Assembly: GCF_009905375.1 (NCBI RefSeq)
Contig: NC_133653.1
Location: 88,029,004 to 88,093,003 of the forward strand
DNA: 64,000 nt
Direction: 5' to 3'
Source: Apium graveolens
Taxonomy: Eukaryota > Streptophyta > Magnoliopsida > Apiales > Apiaceae
Shown here: piece by piece, positions 11,973 through 22,519 of the stretch
Layout: the number at the start of each line of letters is the position of its first letter
How positions within the stretch are numbered: the stretch's first letter is position 1
The notes under the pieces: model-generated
The model's input: only the letters and a program-made list of their open reading frames with translations
Database searches by the model: none
Told to the model about the DNA's origin: nothing
Program-made: the position numbers and the translations under genes

Positions 11973-12827
11973 TTGAGTAGAGTATCAATTGAAGAAAGCT
12001 GGAATTGGCACAAGAAACTCTCTCATTTAAATTTCAACAATATAAATGAGCTTGTAAAGAAAGATCTTATGAGAGGACTACCAAAATCAGTATTTGCTAA
12101 TGGCCTTTGTGATTCATGTCAAAAGCCAAAACAAAGAAAATATTCATTCAAGAGCAAAACTGAATACTCAATTCTTGAACCTTATCACCTACTGCATATT
12201 GATCTATTTGGTCCAGTCAATGTCATGTCTATTGCAAAGAAGAAATATGCTATAGTTATAGTGGATGAGTTCACAAGATACACTTGGGTGTATTTCTTGC
12301 ACAAGAAGACTGAAACTGCATATATTCTAACTAATCATGTCAAACAGCTGGATAAATTGGTCAAAAATTCTGTTAAAATCATAAGGAGTGATAATGGCAC
12401 TGAGTTCAAGACTTCAATCATGGAAGAGTTCTGCAAAGAGCATGGAATTAAGCATTAATTTTCTGCAACTGGAACTCCACAGCAAAATGGAGTTGTAGAG
12501 AAAGAACAGACCGCTCATTGAAGTTGCACGAACTATGCTTAATAAAGCAAAGCTGCCAACCTACTTTTGGGCTGAAGCTGTGCAGACTGCTTGTTTTACT
12601 CAGAATTCAACTCTGATCAACAAGCATGGAAAAACACTATATGAGATGGTGAAGAAAAAGAAGCCAAATCTGAAATATTTTCATGTATTTGGATGTAAGT
12701 TTTTGTTCTTAAGACTCATCCTGAACAGCTGTCAAAATTTGATCTAAAAGTTGATGAAGGAATTTTTGTTGGATATCCACTTTCCACAAAAGCCTTCAGA
12801 GTCTACAATTTAAGAACAAGGGTTGTC
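11973..12827 (+). pseudogene. Integrase of C, broken
   Basis: It starts with the GAG-pre-integrase zinc module: SWNWHKKLSHL gives the two His and CDSC the two Cys (about 12000-12120). The catalytic core follows: HIDLFGP carries the first Asp (near 12199), IRSDNGTEF the second (near 12389), and QQNGVVE the Glu (near 12480-12500). A TAA at 12456-12458 falls between the second Asp and the Glu, and a one-base loss near 12505 shifts the frame. The C-terminal region is open again at 12535-12747 (YFWAEAVQTA, FHVFGCK). DNA integration activity is lost. Confidence 0.85.
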
Positions 12828-13922
12828 ATGAAATCTATCAATGTGTCTTTTGATGATAAGAATATTACTGGACTTGAAGATTTCAATGAACATGATCAAC
12901 TGAGATTTGAAAATGAAGATTTAAATTCTGATTCTGCAAATTCTGATGACTTAAATCCTGATCCTGTAAGTTCTGATGGGTTAAATTCTGATGTTATTGA
13001 AACTGTGGTAACTAATCCAAAGGAAAATGCACCTGTTCAGGGGGAGCAAGCTGAAGATCCTACCACAACTCAAGACTCTCAAGAAGCATCAGAACCTGTC
13101 ACTGGCTCTTCAACTTCTGATTCATCAAGTTCTGATGAGCCAAATTCTGATAATTCTGGAAACTCTGATTCTTCAAATCTTGATGGATCCAACTCAAATT
13201 CTAAAGTCTCAGAGAGTATAACTACAGGGGGAGCATCAGAAAATGCTGATGGAGACAGCATGGATCATGGGGGAGGATCCAGTTCTAGAGAACAACTTCC
13301 ATCTGCAAGGAACTGGACTAAAGCACATACATCTGACTTAATAATTGGAGATCCTGAAGCAGGTATCAGAACTAGAACTGCAACATCAAATGAATGTCTC
13401 TATCATTCCTTTCTATCTCAGACTGAACCAAAGAAAGTGGATGAAGCTCTTCAAGATGCAGATTTTGCAGGATGCAAAATAGACAGGAAATGCACAAGTG
13501 GAAGATGCCAATTTCTTGGAGGCAAATTAGTTTCTTGGTTTAGCAAGAAACAGAAGTCAATTTCCACATCAACTGCAGAAGCAGAATATATTGCTGTAGG
13601 AAGCTGTTGTGCACAGATTCTTTGGATGAAGAATCAGTTACTGGACTATGGGTTAGAATTTTCTAAAATACCCATTTACTATGATAATCAAAGTGATATT
13701 GCTATGACAGGTAATCCATTTCAACACTCAATGACAAATCACATCAGCATTAGGTACCATTTCATAAGGGAACATGTGATGGAAGGTACACTGGAATTGC
13801 ATTTTGTTCCAACAGATCAACAACTAGCAGATAATTTCACAAAACCATTCTGTGAAGCTACTTTTACAAGACTGGTAAATGAACTTGGAATGGTTTCATG
13901 TTCTTTCTCTAAATATGCTTAG
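12828..13922 (+). CDS. Linker fused to RNase H, RT domain deleted (C)
   Basis: This is a 364-codon uninterrupted frame. The first part is the end of the integrase region, then a Ser/Asp/Asn-rich linker (about 12900-13220, repeated NSD, SSD and DLN units). Next is the block that normally precedes RT (QTEPKKVDEALQDA, ending about 13460). It passes directly into RNase H (DFAGCKIDRK), so all RT motifs including YVDD are absent. RNase H is complete: the acidic residues in DFAGC, TAEAEYIA and YYDNQSD are present, with the usual end LADNFTKPF. The frame stays open across the deletion. The true polyprotein start lies upstream; 12828 is only the first ATG of the open stretch. Confidence 0.82.
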   Translation: MKSINVSFDDKNITGLEDFNEHDQLRFENEDLNSDSANSDDLNPDPVSSDGLNSDVIETVVTNPKENAPVQGEQAEDPTTTQDSQEASEPVTGSSTSDSSSSDEPNSDNSGNSDSSNLDGSNSNSKVSESITTGGASENADGDSMDHGGGSSSREQLPSARNWTKAHTSDLIIGDPEAGIRTRTATSNECLYHSFLSQTEPKKVDEALQDADFAGCKIDRKCTSGRCQFLGGKLVSWFSKKQKSISTSTAEAEYIAVGSCCAQILWMKNQLLDYGLEFSKIPIYYDNQSDIAMTGNPFQHSMTNHISIRYHFIREHVMEGTLELHFVPTDQQLADNFTKPFCEATFTRLVNELGMVSCSFSKYA

Positions 13923-14640
13923 TTTTTGTTCTCATGCATCAGAATTTATAATCAGTGTTTACAGATTGTCTTATCTCTATATAATATGTGCTTAAATTGT
14001 AATACATTAAATGTTGATTGTTATCTGATGTGGATCTATGTACTCTGATAGTGTTTTTAATGTTTTGTGACTATTCAATCCAATGAGGATACATGTGTTA
14101 AATGCTGACCTAGTAGTCTTATAATACTAGAAATCCCATGTTTGAATTAGTTATTTATGTGGAAACTCAATAACACAAGCAAATTCTGATTTTGAGCTTA
14201 GTCAAATTTACTTTGTGTATCTTATTACTAAGTCACAAACTATATTCTTGCTTCTCATCTGTCAAATTTTGATGTTAGTAAATCTTAAGGATGAAAAGGA
14301 AAGAAAAAAATTGAAGTCAGGTTTTTCTTTGAGATCTAGAGTAAATATGTGGAAGGGAAGACCCAAGTGCATTGCTGGTATTAAGTAAAATGCATTAGAA
14401 AAGCAAATAATTTTTTCTTGGTGACTTTTCAAATTGTCTGATTATTGGAGAAATACTCTGATAATAGCATAAATTCTGATAAGCAGTTGTGACTCACTTA
14501 CACTGAGAAGCCACTGTAAAAAGGAATTTCAAAAGATGCATAAAATGAGCACAAACAGTTGAGGTGGATTCTTGTATAAATTTGTTCTATAGTAGACTTC
14601 ATAATTAATGACAGATTTTAAGCACTTTTCTTAGTTATGC
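13923..14640 (+). other. Non-coding stretch of C between RNase H and the extra frame
   Basis: There are stops in all frames. The stretch is notable for repeated TCTGAT words (for example near 14024, 14044, 14188 and 14463), also common elsewhere in the element. I see no splice or promoter signal that I can defend. Confidence 0.5.
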
Positions 14641-16301
14641 ATAAAAGATGATGAAGCTGATGACCAGGGAAACCCTAGCAAGGGTAGAGGTCAAGTTCAA
14701 AGTAAAGGGCAGAGCAACAAGGTTTTTTCTAGGAAACTAATTACTAAAGCAAGCAAATCTTCTATTCAAAAGAAAACAAGTTCTGAAGCTGCTCAACCTC
14801 AAAATCTGATAGCAAGTACTGAAAATCAAAATCTGATATCAAGTTCTGATGAGCAAAGTCTGATGACAAAACCTGATATTCTGGTACAAGGTGGAAGTCA
14901 AGATTCTCAAAAGTTTATGCAAACTCTGAAGCTCAAAGGGAAGCAGACTATAGTCTACTACAAAGATCCCAAGATTCAGACACTTGATGAGGAAATTGCT
15001 AGAAGATTATTTCTGAAACATATCCAGGAATAGATTTGGAAGCACTCAAGGAGGAAGAAGCTAGATTTAAAGCTGAAAAGAAAAATCTAAAGCCAAAAGC
15101 TTATGTTGCAAAGAAACCTCCTAGGCCTAAAGAGAAAGGCATTGTGATCAAGGAGAAGTCAAATTTTGAGGCTTCAAAGCCCATGACAAGATCACAGATT
15201 GATCCTAAAGATAAAGGAAAAGGAAAAGTTAATGAACCTATAAAGCCACAGGAGATGAAAATTCCTCAAATCCTGATAAAACTTGTGTGCAAACTGGTTC
15301 AAGTGAATGATGATACTCTTGCTGAAGATGAAGATGTTCAAACTCTGAAAAGAAAGAAGATTTCTGAAGAATCAAAGACAACCTCTGACAAGGCTCAAGT
15401 TGTTCAGAGTGAAGAACATCAAGTTACAGCAGAAATAGCAAGTTCTGATAAAGTCATCAAGTCAACCTCTGACAGTGCCCAAGTTGATTTAGACAAGATG
15501 GAAGTAGCTGATAAAAAGAAACTTCTGTGGAAGAATGTCAAACCATCAGATCCAAAGAAAAGCCAATTGATGTCTGATTTCATGACTATTGGGTTAAATG
15601 CTAGAGAACCAAGAGACAGGGTTGGGCTAGGTTCTGATGAAGCTAAGATCAAGACAGGAGTTGAAGTTGCTACTAGAGATCCATTTTTATTGACTGACAG
15701 ACCTCTTAAAGATGTTACACAGAAACACCTTAATAAGGTTATCTCTGTTCAAGTGGTACTGGATGTTCATGATAAGCACAATGTTAAAGAAAAGCTTATT
15801 CTTTTTCTTGAAGATGGAAGGACATATTAGATGTCAGAATCAGATGTGCTAAACAAATCACTGAAAGAACTTCAATTCTTTCATTACCTTTTAGAAGTAA
15901 AGTCTGATATTACCAGGAGATGGTCAAATTTCATATTGAAGACCATAGAAGATAAAGCAAGAATTTCTGGTTCAAGAGTTACAGAATTCATTCCTAATTT
16001 TGTTGAAAATGATGGAAGTGAAATTCCAATGAAGAAGGATTCTGCTATGCTTGAAGTGATACTGAATGAGAAATGTTTGTGCTACAATGAAGATTCTTCT
16101 AATCCTAAGGTAATAAGACTGAATGATGGTATAGAAAGAAACCATATCTCTGCTTTAAGGACTACAATCTATCAGATTGGAAGTCAGAATGAAGTGATGA
16201 AGCAAGTCAAGACTATACTATCTCAAGTCCTGAGGAGTAAAGAAGAAAAGCTGATATCAAGCTTTTTCACGAATCACATTGGATTCAGATTGACTCAGTG
16301 A
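14641..16301 (+). pseudogene. Extra reading frame of C, downstream of pol, unrecognised
   Basis: The frame is open from just after a stop near 14634 to about 15029, continues after a one-base shift in the frame 15036-15830, and goes on in the same frame past a TAG (15828-15830) to 16301: about 550 codons in all. It is basic, Lys- and Ser-rich at first, with SSD and TSD units, then has a more globular second half (LKELQFFHYLLEVKSD, IERNHISALRTTIY). I see no signal peptide, membrane segment or zinc motif. SIRE-type elements often carry an additional frame here, sometimes called envelope-like; nothing in this sequence shows an envelope role. It ends about 130 bases before the polypurine tract. 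Confidence 0.7.
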
Positions 16302-16429
16302 GATTGGTAAAAGCTACAAGGACTGTAAGTTATAGTTAGTTATCTAGTTAAACTCTTATTTGCATTTGTACTTAAATGTTTTTAACATCATTAAATTTAT
16401 TAACTTGTATATTTTGCATAATTTACAAG

Positions 16430-16440
16430 TTGGGGGAGAT
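16430..16440 (+). promoter_or_regulatory. Polypurine tract of C
   Basis: TTGGGGGAGAT directly before the 3' LTR, the expected primer for plus-strand DNA synthesis. Confidence 0.8.
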
Positions 16441-16980
16441 TGTTAGATATATTTGAGATGTCATGTCTAATATGATTTGTGTTTAGTTTTTAGAACTTAA
16501 CAACAGGACATATCAGGACTTACTGAAATCAGGACTTACTGGAAGTCAGAACTTAAGGTCATATCAGAACTTAAGTACGGGAAGACTTTGAAGCTGATTT
16601 ACAGTAGAAGATCTGGATTAAAACAATAGAAGATATGCATGGAAAGAGTTAGAAGACTAGAAGATTTGTAGAAGATATCTGATTGATGTATTTTAGGAGA
16701 CAGAATTGTATTGCATATCAATTAGAATATATCTTGTAACTGTGTACTATATAAACACAGACTTAGGGTTTACACTATATGTGTTATCATTATCGAGAAG
16801 ATTATATATTATAACCTAGCAGCTCTTAGTGATATAGTTCATCACTAAGAGAGAACAACAGTTCTTATTGTAACAGAGTTTATTCAATATACTTGATCTT
16901 TGTTACATACTTGTGTTAAATCGATTTGACTGTATTAACACTATATTCAACCCCCTTCTACAGTGTTGTGTGACCTAACA
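16441..16980 (+). repeat. 3' LTR of C (540 bp)
   Basis: It begins TGTTAGATATATTTGAGATG and ends GACCTAACA. It lacks one 18-base motif copy and an 11-base stretch present in the 5' LTR, and differs at roughly 28 positions. Confidence 0.92.
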
Positions 16981-17673
16981 GAATAGATTCAGTTTCCGGA
17001 ATGGTTAGCAAACCCTGTAATGGTGAAGAACGCAAATGGAAAATGGAGAATCTGCGTGGACTTCACTGATCTAAATTATGCATGCCCAAAGGATTGTTTC
17101 CCGTTGCCAAGGATAGATACATTGATAGATGCTGCTGTTGGTCACGAGATGCTGAGCTTCATGGATGGATTCAGTGGATACAATCAGATCAAGATGCATA
17201 AGGATGACATCCCAAAGGTATCATTCATTACTGACTTTGGTGTTATTTGTTATATTGTTATGGCGTTTGGTCTCAAGAATGCAGGAGCCACCTATCAAAG
17301 GTTGGTAAATAAGATTTTTTAGGATCTTATTTGTAAGACTATGGAAGTTTATGTCGATGACATTTTAGTCAAGAGTCTAGTGAAGACTGACCATATAACC
17401 CATTTGAGGGAAGCTTTTGAGGTCCTGAGATACCACAAGATGATGCTAAATCCTACAAAGTGTGCTTTCGGGGTGGGATCTGGAAAGTTTTTGGGATTAA
17501 TGGTCTCCAAGAGAGGAATCGAGGCCAATCCCGATAAAATAAAGGCAATCCTGGACATAGAGCCACCAAAAACTATCAAAGATGTTCAGAAGCTCACTAG
17601 AAGGGTTGGTGCATTGAGGAGGTTCATCTCCAAATCTGGGGACAAGTGCTTATCGTTCTTCAAGTCCTTGTAG
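16981..17673 (+). pseudogene. Reverse transcriptase of B, main part
   Basis: The RT resumes after C. An in-frame TAG lies at 16984-16986 within the duplicated target, then the frame is open: KWRICVDFTDLN, MDGFSGYNQI, and the catalytic YVDDI with YVDD at 17350-17361. A TAG at 17320-17322 splits the frame just before the catalytic loop. The thumb and connection (KFLGLMVSKRGIEANPDK, VGALRRFI) reach a TAG at 17671-17673. All core RT motifs of Ty3 elements are visible but no continuous frame spans them. Confidence 0.88.
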
Positions 17674-18195
17674 AAGGTTAAGGATTTTGTATGGACTGAG
17701 GAAAGCTAAAAGGAATTTGAAGAATTAGGGAAATATATGGGCCGGGCCCCGTTATTGGCCAAGCCAGCTCTGAATGAAATCTTATACTTGTACCTGGCCA
17801 TTTCAGGAAATACCTTAAGCGCTGTATTGGTTAAGGAGGAACTTAAAGTCCAGAAACTTGTATTCTATGTTAGCAAAATTCTGCATGGGGCCGAGTTGAA
17901 TTATTCAACTATTGAGAAGTTTGCTTTGGCCTTGGTAATGGCTTCAAGAAAGTTGCGCCCTTACTTTCAGGCTCATAAGATTGAAGTGCTAACAAATCAG
18001 CCCTTGAGAAATATTATTCATAGTCCCAAGGCTAGTGGGAGGCTGATTAAGTGGGCAATAGAGTTGGGAGAATTTGACATCAAGTACAAGCCACGAACGG
18101 CAATAAAAGCTCAGACATTGGCTGACTTCGTGGTGGAATATACCATACCCAACCAAGAAGTTGGGGGCAGGAAGATACTATCCCTCAAGATATAG
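17674..18195 (+). pseudogene. First (degenerate) RNase H of B
   Basis: It follows RT directly. The motif normally carrying the first catalytic Asp reads LYLAISGNTLSAVLV, with Ala in that place, and the later motif reads VLTNQPL, with Asn where Asp is usual. Loss of catalytic residues in this ancestral RNase H is known for Tat elements, which carry a second RNase H. The frame is open from 17737 to 18195 after a TAA near 17707. Confidence 0.8.
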
Positions 18196-18645
18196 AAGGT
18201 GATAAAGGAGGCAAAGAAAAGGACGTTAACGAGAAGGAATATTGGGTTCTCTATTTTGATGGAGCATCAAAAACAAATTCAAGTGGAGCAGGGCTAGTTT
18301 TACAAAGCCCCGATGGGTTCCTGGTTGAATATGCTATAAAGTTGACTTCCCAACCACAAACAATGAAGCAGAATATGGGGCTTTGATAGCTGGCCTCGGC
18401 CTAGCAGGAACACTGAGAGTCAAGAACTTAAAAGTTTGTGGAGACTCAAAGTTGGTCATATCCCAGGTGAAGGGAGAGTTTGAGGCAAGGGATGATACAA
18501 TGGCTAAGTATGTCCGCCTAGTAAGGTTTGTGATGACTCAATTCGATGAATGCCATGTTGAGTACATCCCAAGGGAGGAAAATGCTAAGGCAGATGCATT
18601 GTCAAATTTTGCTTCATCTGAGATAGAGGAAAGTTCAGGAAGTGT
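18196..18645 (+). pseudogene. Second RNase H of B
   Basis: This second RNase H follows the degenerate one. WVLYFDGASK carries the first Asp (near 18258), the segment around 18360 carries the EAEYGAL-type Glu in a shifted frame, VCGDSKLV carries the next Asp (near 18438), and ENAKADALS the last (near 18590). A one-base deletion near 18345 splits the domain into two frames. An added RNase H of this kind is a defining Tat-lineage trait and would supply the RNA removal that the first domain cannot. Confidence 0.8.
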
Positions 18646-19946
18646 ATACTTCCGCGTTTTGAAGTCACAGAACATTGATGTTAAGCTTGTAGCTCCTATA
18701 GGGCTGGGGACGTCATGGATAGATCCCATTAAGGCCCATATTCAAACTGGTTGGCTGCCAAATAATGTGACTGAAGCACAGAAGTTGGCTGTTCGAGCAC
18801 TGAGATACTTCTTGATCGATGGGATTTTGTACAAAAGATCTTATGTGGTTCCTTACTTAAGATGCTCAGGCCCGATGAGGCACGCCTGGCTCTTGAAGAA
18901 GTACACGAAGGTATTTGTGGGCAACACTTGGGGGCAGAGTGCTGGCTCATAAGATAACCCGTTTAGGTTTCTATTTGCCAGAGATGATGGCTGATGCCAA
19001 AGAGTATGTGAAGAAGTGTGATCGCTATCAGAAACATGCACCTGTCGTTCGAAACCCCCCCGAGATGTTAACCTCTATCAATTCTCCCATCCCCTTTGCC
19101 ATGTGGGGAATGGATATACTTGGGCCTTTCCCCATGGCCACGGCACAAAGGAAGTTCCTGATTGTAGCCATTGATTTTTTTACTTAATAGATTGAAGCCA
19201 AGCCTTTGGCCAAGATCACAACTAAGCAGGTTGCACAATTCCTGTGAGAAAACATCATATGCCATTATGGAATTCCCCGTATCCTAGTTACCGATAATGG
19301 AACACAGTTCAACAATGAGGAATTCAAGAAGTATTGTGAGGAGAATGAGATTGAGTTGTGATTTACCTCCGTAGCTCACCCGCAAGCCAATGTGCAAGCG
19401 GAAGTGGAAAATCGAATAATCCTGGATGGACTAAAGAAGAGCATCGAGAAGTCGAGGAATAACTGGGTGGATGAAATACTCCGAATACTATGGGCCTATA
19501 GGACTACCTGTAGAGTCACGACTGGAGCAACTCCCTTCATGTTTGCATATGGGGCAGAAGCGGTTGTTCCTGTAGAGATATCACATTCATCTCCCGGGAT
19601 TCAAGCTTTTAATGCTGAGGAAAATGAGGAAGGGAAAAGATTAGCCCTGGATCTAATTGATGAAGTACGAGATGAGGCACATGTGAAGATAGTGGAATAT
19701 CACAAAAAGACTTCGTTCTACTACAAACTAAGGGTTAAGGAAAGGTTCTTCAATCAAGGTGACTTGGTCCTGAGGAAGGTGGAAGCTTCTGGTGTTGGGC
19801 AGAAAGGGAAAATTGACCCAAATTGGGAAGGATCATACAAGGTCAAAAGTGTTCAAGGAAGAGGAACCTACAAGCTGGAGACTATGGATGGTTTTGAAGT
19901 CCCGAGAACTTGGCATGCACAAAACCTGAAGATTTACTCTGTGTAA
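18646..19946 (+). pseudogene. Integrase of B, broken
   Basis: The HHCC zinc module is split between the frame ending at 18952 and the frame 18915-19187. The core carries Asp in GMDILGPF (near 19112), Asp in TDNGTQF (near 19290) and Glu in QAEVENR (near 19400). Stops lie at 19185-19190 (TAA then TAG), 19245-19247 (TGA) and 19359-19361 (TGA). The C-terminal part, 19392-19946, is open for 184 codons (WAYRTTCRVTTGATPF to HAQNLKIYSV). No chromodomain is present, as expected for Tat elements. Confidence 0.87.
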
Positions 19947-20273
19947 AATGGTTGAGCACGATTCTCACTTGTCAAGATGACAAGTAGGTTGAAAAGCACC
20001 TTGAATCTTTCCTTGCTTAGGATTACATGTTTTAGTTTTATTTTGAGGTTTATTAAGACTTGTGTAAGGGATGAATCCCAAGAGTTTATGAAATTCAGAA
20101 AGTTTTCGAAATATGTTTAACAAATCCCTGTGGCATGGCAAGTAAACTAAGTGCATGAGATGAAAGCATAAAGTTCGATAAATAAAACTGGTTCAAATAA
20201 ACAATACAAAGTCTGATAAATAAAGTCTCAAAGAAAAAGTAAAATAAATAAGCCACGCGGGGCTAGAAAAGCT
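19947..20273. other. Spacer between B integrase and the antisense gene end
   Basis: AT-rich non-coding spacer of 327 bases in which sense and antisense units converge. On the minus strand several T-rich and TTTATTTAT stretches just after the antisense stop could hold its polyadenylation signal, but I cannot place the site. Confidence 0.5.
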
Positions 20274-22181
20274 CTAAGGAGCAGAGGTGCCCTTAGCATC
20301 CATATCATCATCTCCACCACTCTCGCTGGATGTCTCAGTGGTCCCGGAGGAAGAAGAGCTATCATCTACAGAAGGCCTAGAAGATGACTCGGGAGGAGGA
20401 AGAAGTGGGTCCTGAGGGGTACGATTCGAGACAACCACTCGGGTGCGAAACCTCTATAGTAAAGCCTCGTCGTCAGGGCAGACATAATCCGCTGGGTTAA
20501 TATCAGGACAAGCCTCGTTCACGGCCCCAAGGGCCCTGTCCCAGCCGGTCCTAAAAAACCCAGGGAACACCGAGTCATCCCTCACCCTCATAGACTAAGT
20601 GAACTCTTCCGAGTCCAAGTAGTTATCGATCGCCTTGTCCTTCTCAGCCCTAAGCACAACCAGCTCAGCATTGGACTCTCCGAGCTCCTCCTCCTTATGC
20701 TTCAATTTTTTCTCCAAAGAAGCGTACTTCCTCTGTTGCTTCCTGAGGGCATTTTCAGCCTTGTCCGAAGCCCTCTTCCACGATTCAGCTTGCCTCACAG
20801 CGCCTTGGAAGTAGGCGTTAGACTGAAACGTAATAATAAGCAAAGATATAAGGCAAGTGAACGTGACAAGTAAAAGGAGAGTAAAGTTGTAAGAAAGAGT
20901 CATACTGAGGCCAAGGACTGAGCTCCCATGAGCTTTATCCTCTCCAAGTCTGGGGCAGCCACAACATCAGTGAAGTCCTTGGGGGTTACACCGTGGTAAG
21001 ACCAATCCTAGGCATGCTTTGTGGATCCAACCACAGTATCCCCTCGGCGAAATCCCCAAAGAGGCTGGAAAGCACCGGGGCCAGCAGAGACAGGAGAAAC
21101 AACAGAGATATGGGCATTTGGGGCTTCAGTTCCCTCAGAAGGAGCCTCCACCATAGGCTCCATGTACTTCCTTATGAAGCTAGGCTCCGTAGCCTTCCCC
21201 CAGGTGTCCAGTCCCACAAGCCGAGCCTTCTTCATCCTCGCGGTTGCTTCAACAACGGGCACGTTATCCTCGTTGATTTCCTTAGCAGCTGCAAAAATCA
21301 GAGAAAAACAAAAATAAGTGGTGTCAATAATGCATGAAAGAAAGTAAAAACAAGAAGGGAAGAAAAATACCCTGAGGAGAAACTGAGGAGAGCCCCACTT
21401 GGATAAGGGAAAACTCCTCTAATAGAGTCCAGCTGATAGTGGCACCATCATCCCGAATAAGCTCATTATAAATTGTAGTCTCCTCGGGGGTTAGGTGAAT
21501 GGATTTGAGGCTACCATCGCTAACCTTCCCGAAGGAAGATCTGAAGAGGGTGCCCCAGTCCCCATTCTCTCACCTTAATCCGACAAAACTACTCCTCCAA
21601 TATTGATTATTGTCGGGAATGGAAGCACTATTAAAAATGTGTTTATATTTGGGCCTTTGTTTAATGTAGACCCATCCACAAAGACTTTGAGAACTGTTAT
21701 AACACTGGAAGATTTTCCTAAACACTGCTATCGACAAAGGAAAATCTCCCCTAAGACAGGAGACCATGAAGCATAAAAAGTTCCTCCAAGCATTTGGAGG
21801 AAGCTGACAGGGGTTGATTTGTAAGTCTGCTAGCAAGTGGGGGATGAAGTCGTGAAAGGGAAACCTAAGCCCAGCATTAAGGGCATCTGTGTAAATGAAA
21901 AGAGTGTCTGGTTTCCAGTGGCAAGTACGATCACCACCGCTAACAGGAACTAGCCTAAGGGGAGGATGAACGTTATAAAGTTCGTTCATTTTTTCGAAAT
22001 CTATATTGTGCCATGTGTTACAATAGTCAAAAGAATCAAAATATGCATTAGAGGGGTACTCATCCCCTCTGGTGTTAACCATATCTAGTAAAGACATGTA
22101 AGAAGAATGGATTTCAATATTGTTACCTCGTTTCGAAGCAGAGGCAATCTTAGCAGCTTTTTCAGAATTCTTGTCTGCCAT
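20274..22181 (-). pseudogene. Antisense, intron-containing accessory gene of B
   Basis: On the minus strand, ATG at 22181 opens exon 1 (22181-21371). Intron 1 is 21370-21289 (82 bases, GT...TTTTGCAG). Exon 2 is 21288-20906, intron 2 is 20905-20823 (83 bases, GT...TTTCAG), and exon 3 is 20822-20274, ending in TAG. Exon lengths 811, 383 and 549 keep one frame of 581 codons. The N-terminal half (GLRFPFHDFIPHLLADLQ, QLPPNAWRNFLCF) resembles the plant 'putative gypsy-type transposon' domain. Exon 3 is coiled-coil-like, then a Ser-rich acidic tail. Four in-frame stops (21572, 21010, 20597 and 20456) break it. Antisense accessory frames are known in Tat elements; function unknown. Confidence 0.82.
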
Positions 22182-22355
22182 TGAGGGAGATTGAAGGAAG
22201 CTTGAAACCTTGGAAGGGGAGGGAGGCCGGAAAGGCTAAGAAGGTTGCCGAAAAATTCCTAAAGAGAGGACTGTTGAGACTGGGAGAGAGGAGAGGAGAT
22301 TTGGAGAAGGAGAAATGAAATGAGAAGTGTGAGGAGATCACACCCCCACCTCACT

Positions 22356-22364
22356 CTTATATAG
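22356..22364 (-). promoter_or_regulatory. TATA box of the antisense gene
   Basis: The minus strand reads CTATATAAG, about 175 bases upstream of the antisense ATG. The same 9-mer is the TATA box of the B LTR (5683-5691). Its position suits a separate promoter with a leader of roughly 140 bases. Confidence 0.6.
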
Positions 22365-22519
22365 CCTCTAGGAAGGCAATTTGGGCCTGAAAAGCCCATT
22401 TGGGCCCAAAAACAGAAAATTCTGGAAGGTTCTAGAGAATTTTGGGAAAAATTTAAGTAAAAACTTGATTTAAATATATTTTTTTTGGAATTCTGGAAGA
22501 ATCCGAAAAAAACTGGAAG

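Larger units (their letters stand above)
8606..16980 (+). mobile_element. Ty1/copia retrotransposon C (SIRE/Maximus-like), lacking RT
   Basis: The LTRs at 8606-9173 and 16441-16980 both begin TGTTAGATATATT and end CCTAACA. The flanking 5-mers are GAAGA (8601-8605) and GAATA (16981-16985), a target duplication with one mismatch. The order is LTR, Met-type primer site, gag, protease, integrase, RNase H, an extra reading frame, polypurine tract, LTR. Protease-integrase-RNase H order is copia type. Long Gag with three CCHC knuckles and an extra frame after pol point to the SIRE/Maximus clade. The RT domain is missing. The LTRs differ at roughly 28 positions by hand count, plus two indels. Confidence 0.92.

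Noticed and set aside
15831..16301. Separate gene starting at ATG 15831 right after a stop
   Set aside because: It continues the preceding frame in phase across a single TAG, so it is the second half of one broken frame.
20993..21337. Plus-strand frames of 114 and 98 codons
   Set aside because: Shadows of antisense exon 2, which has the better explained coding pattern and splice sites.
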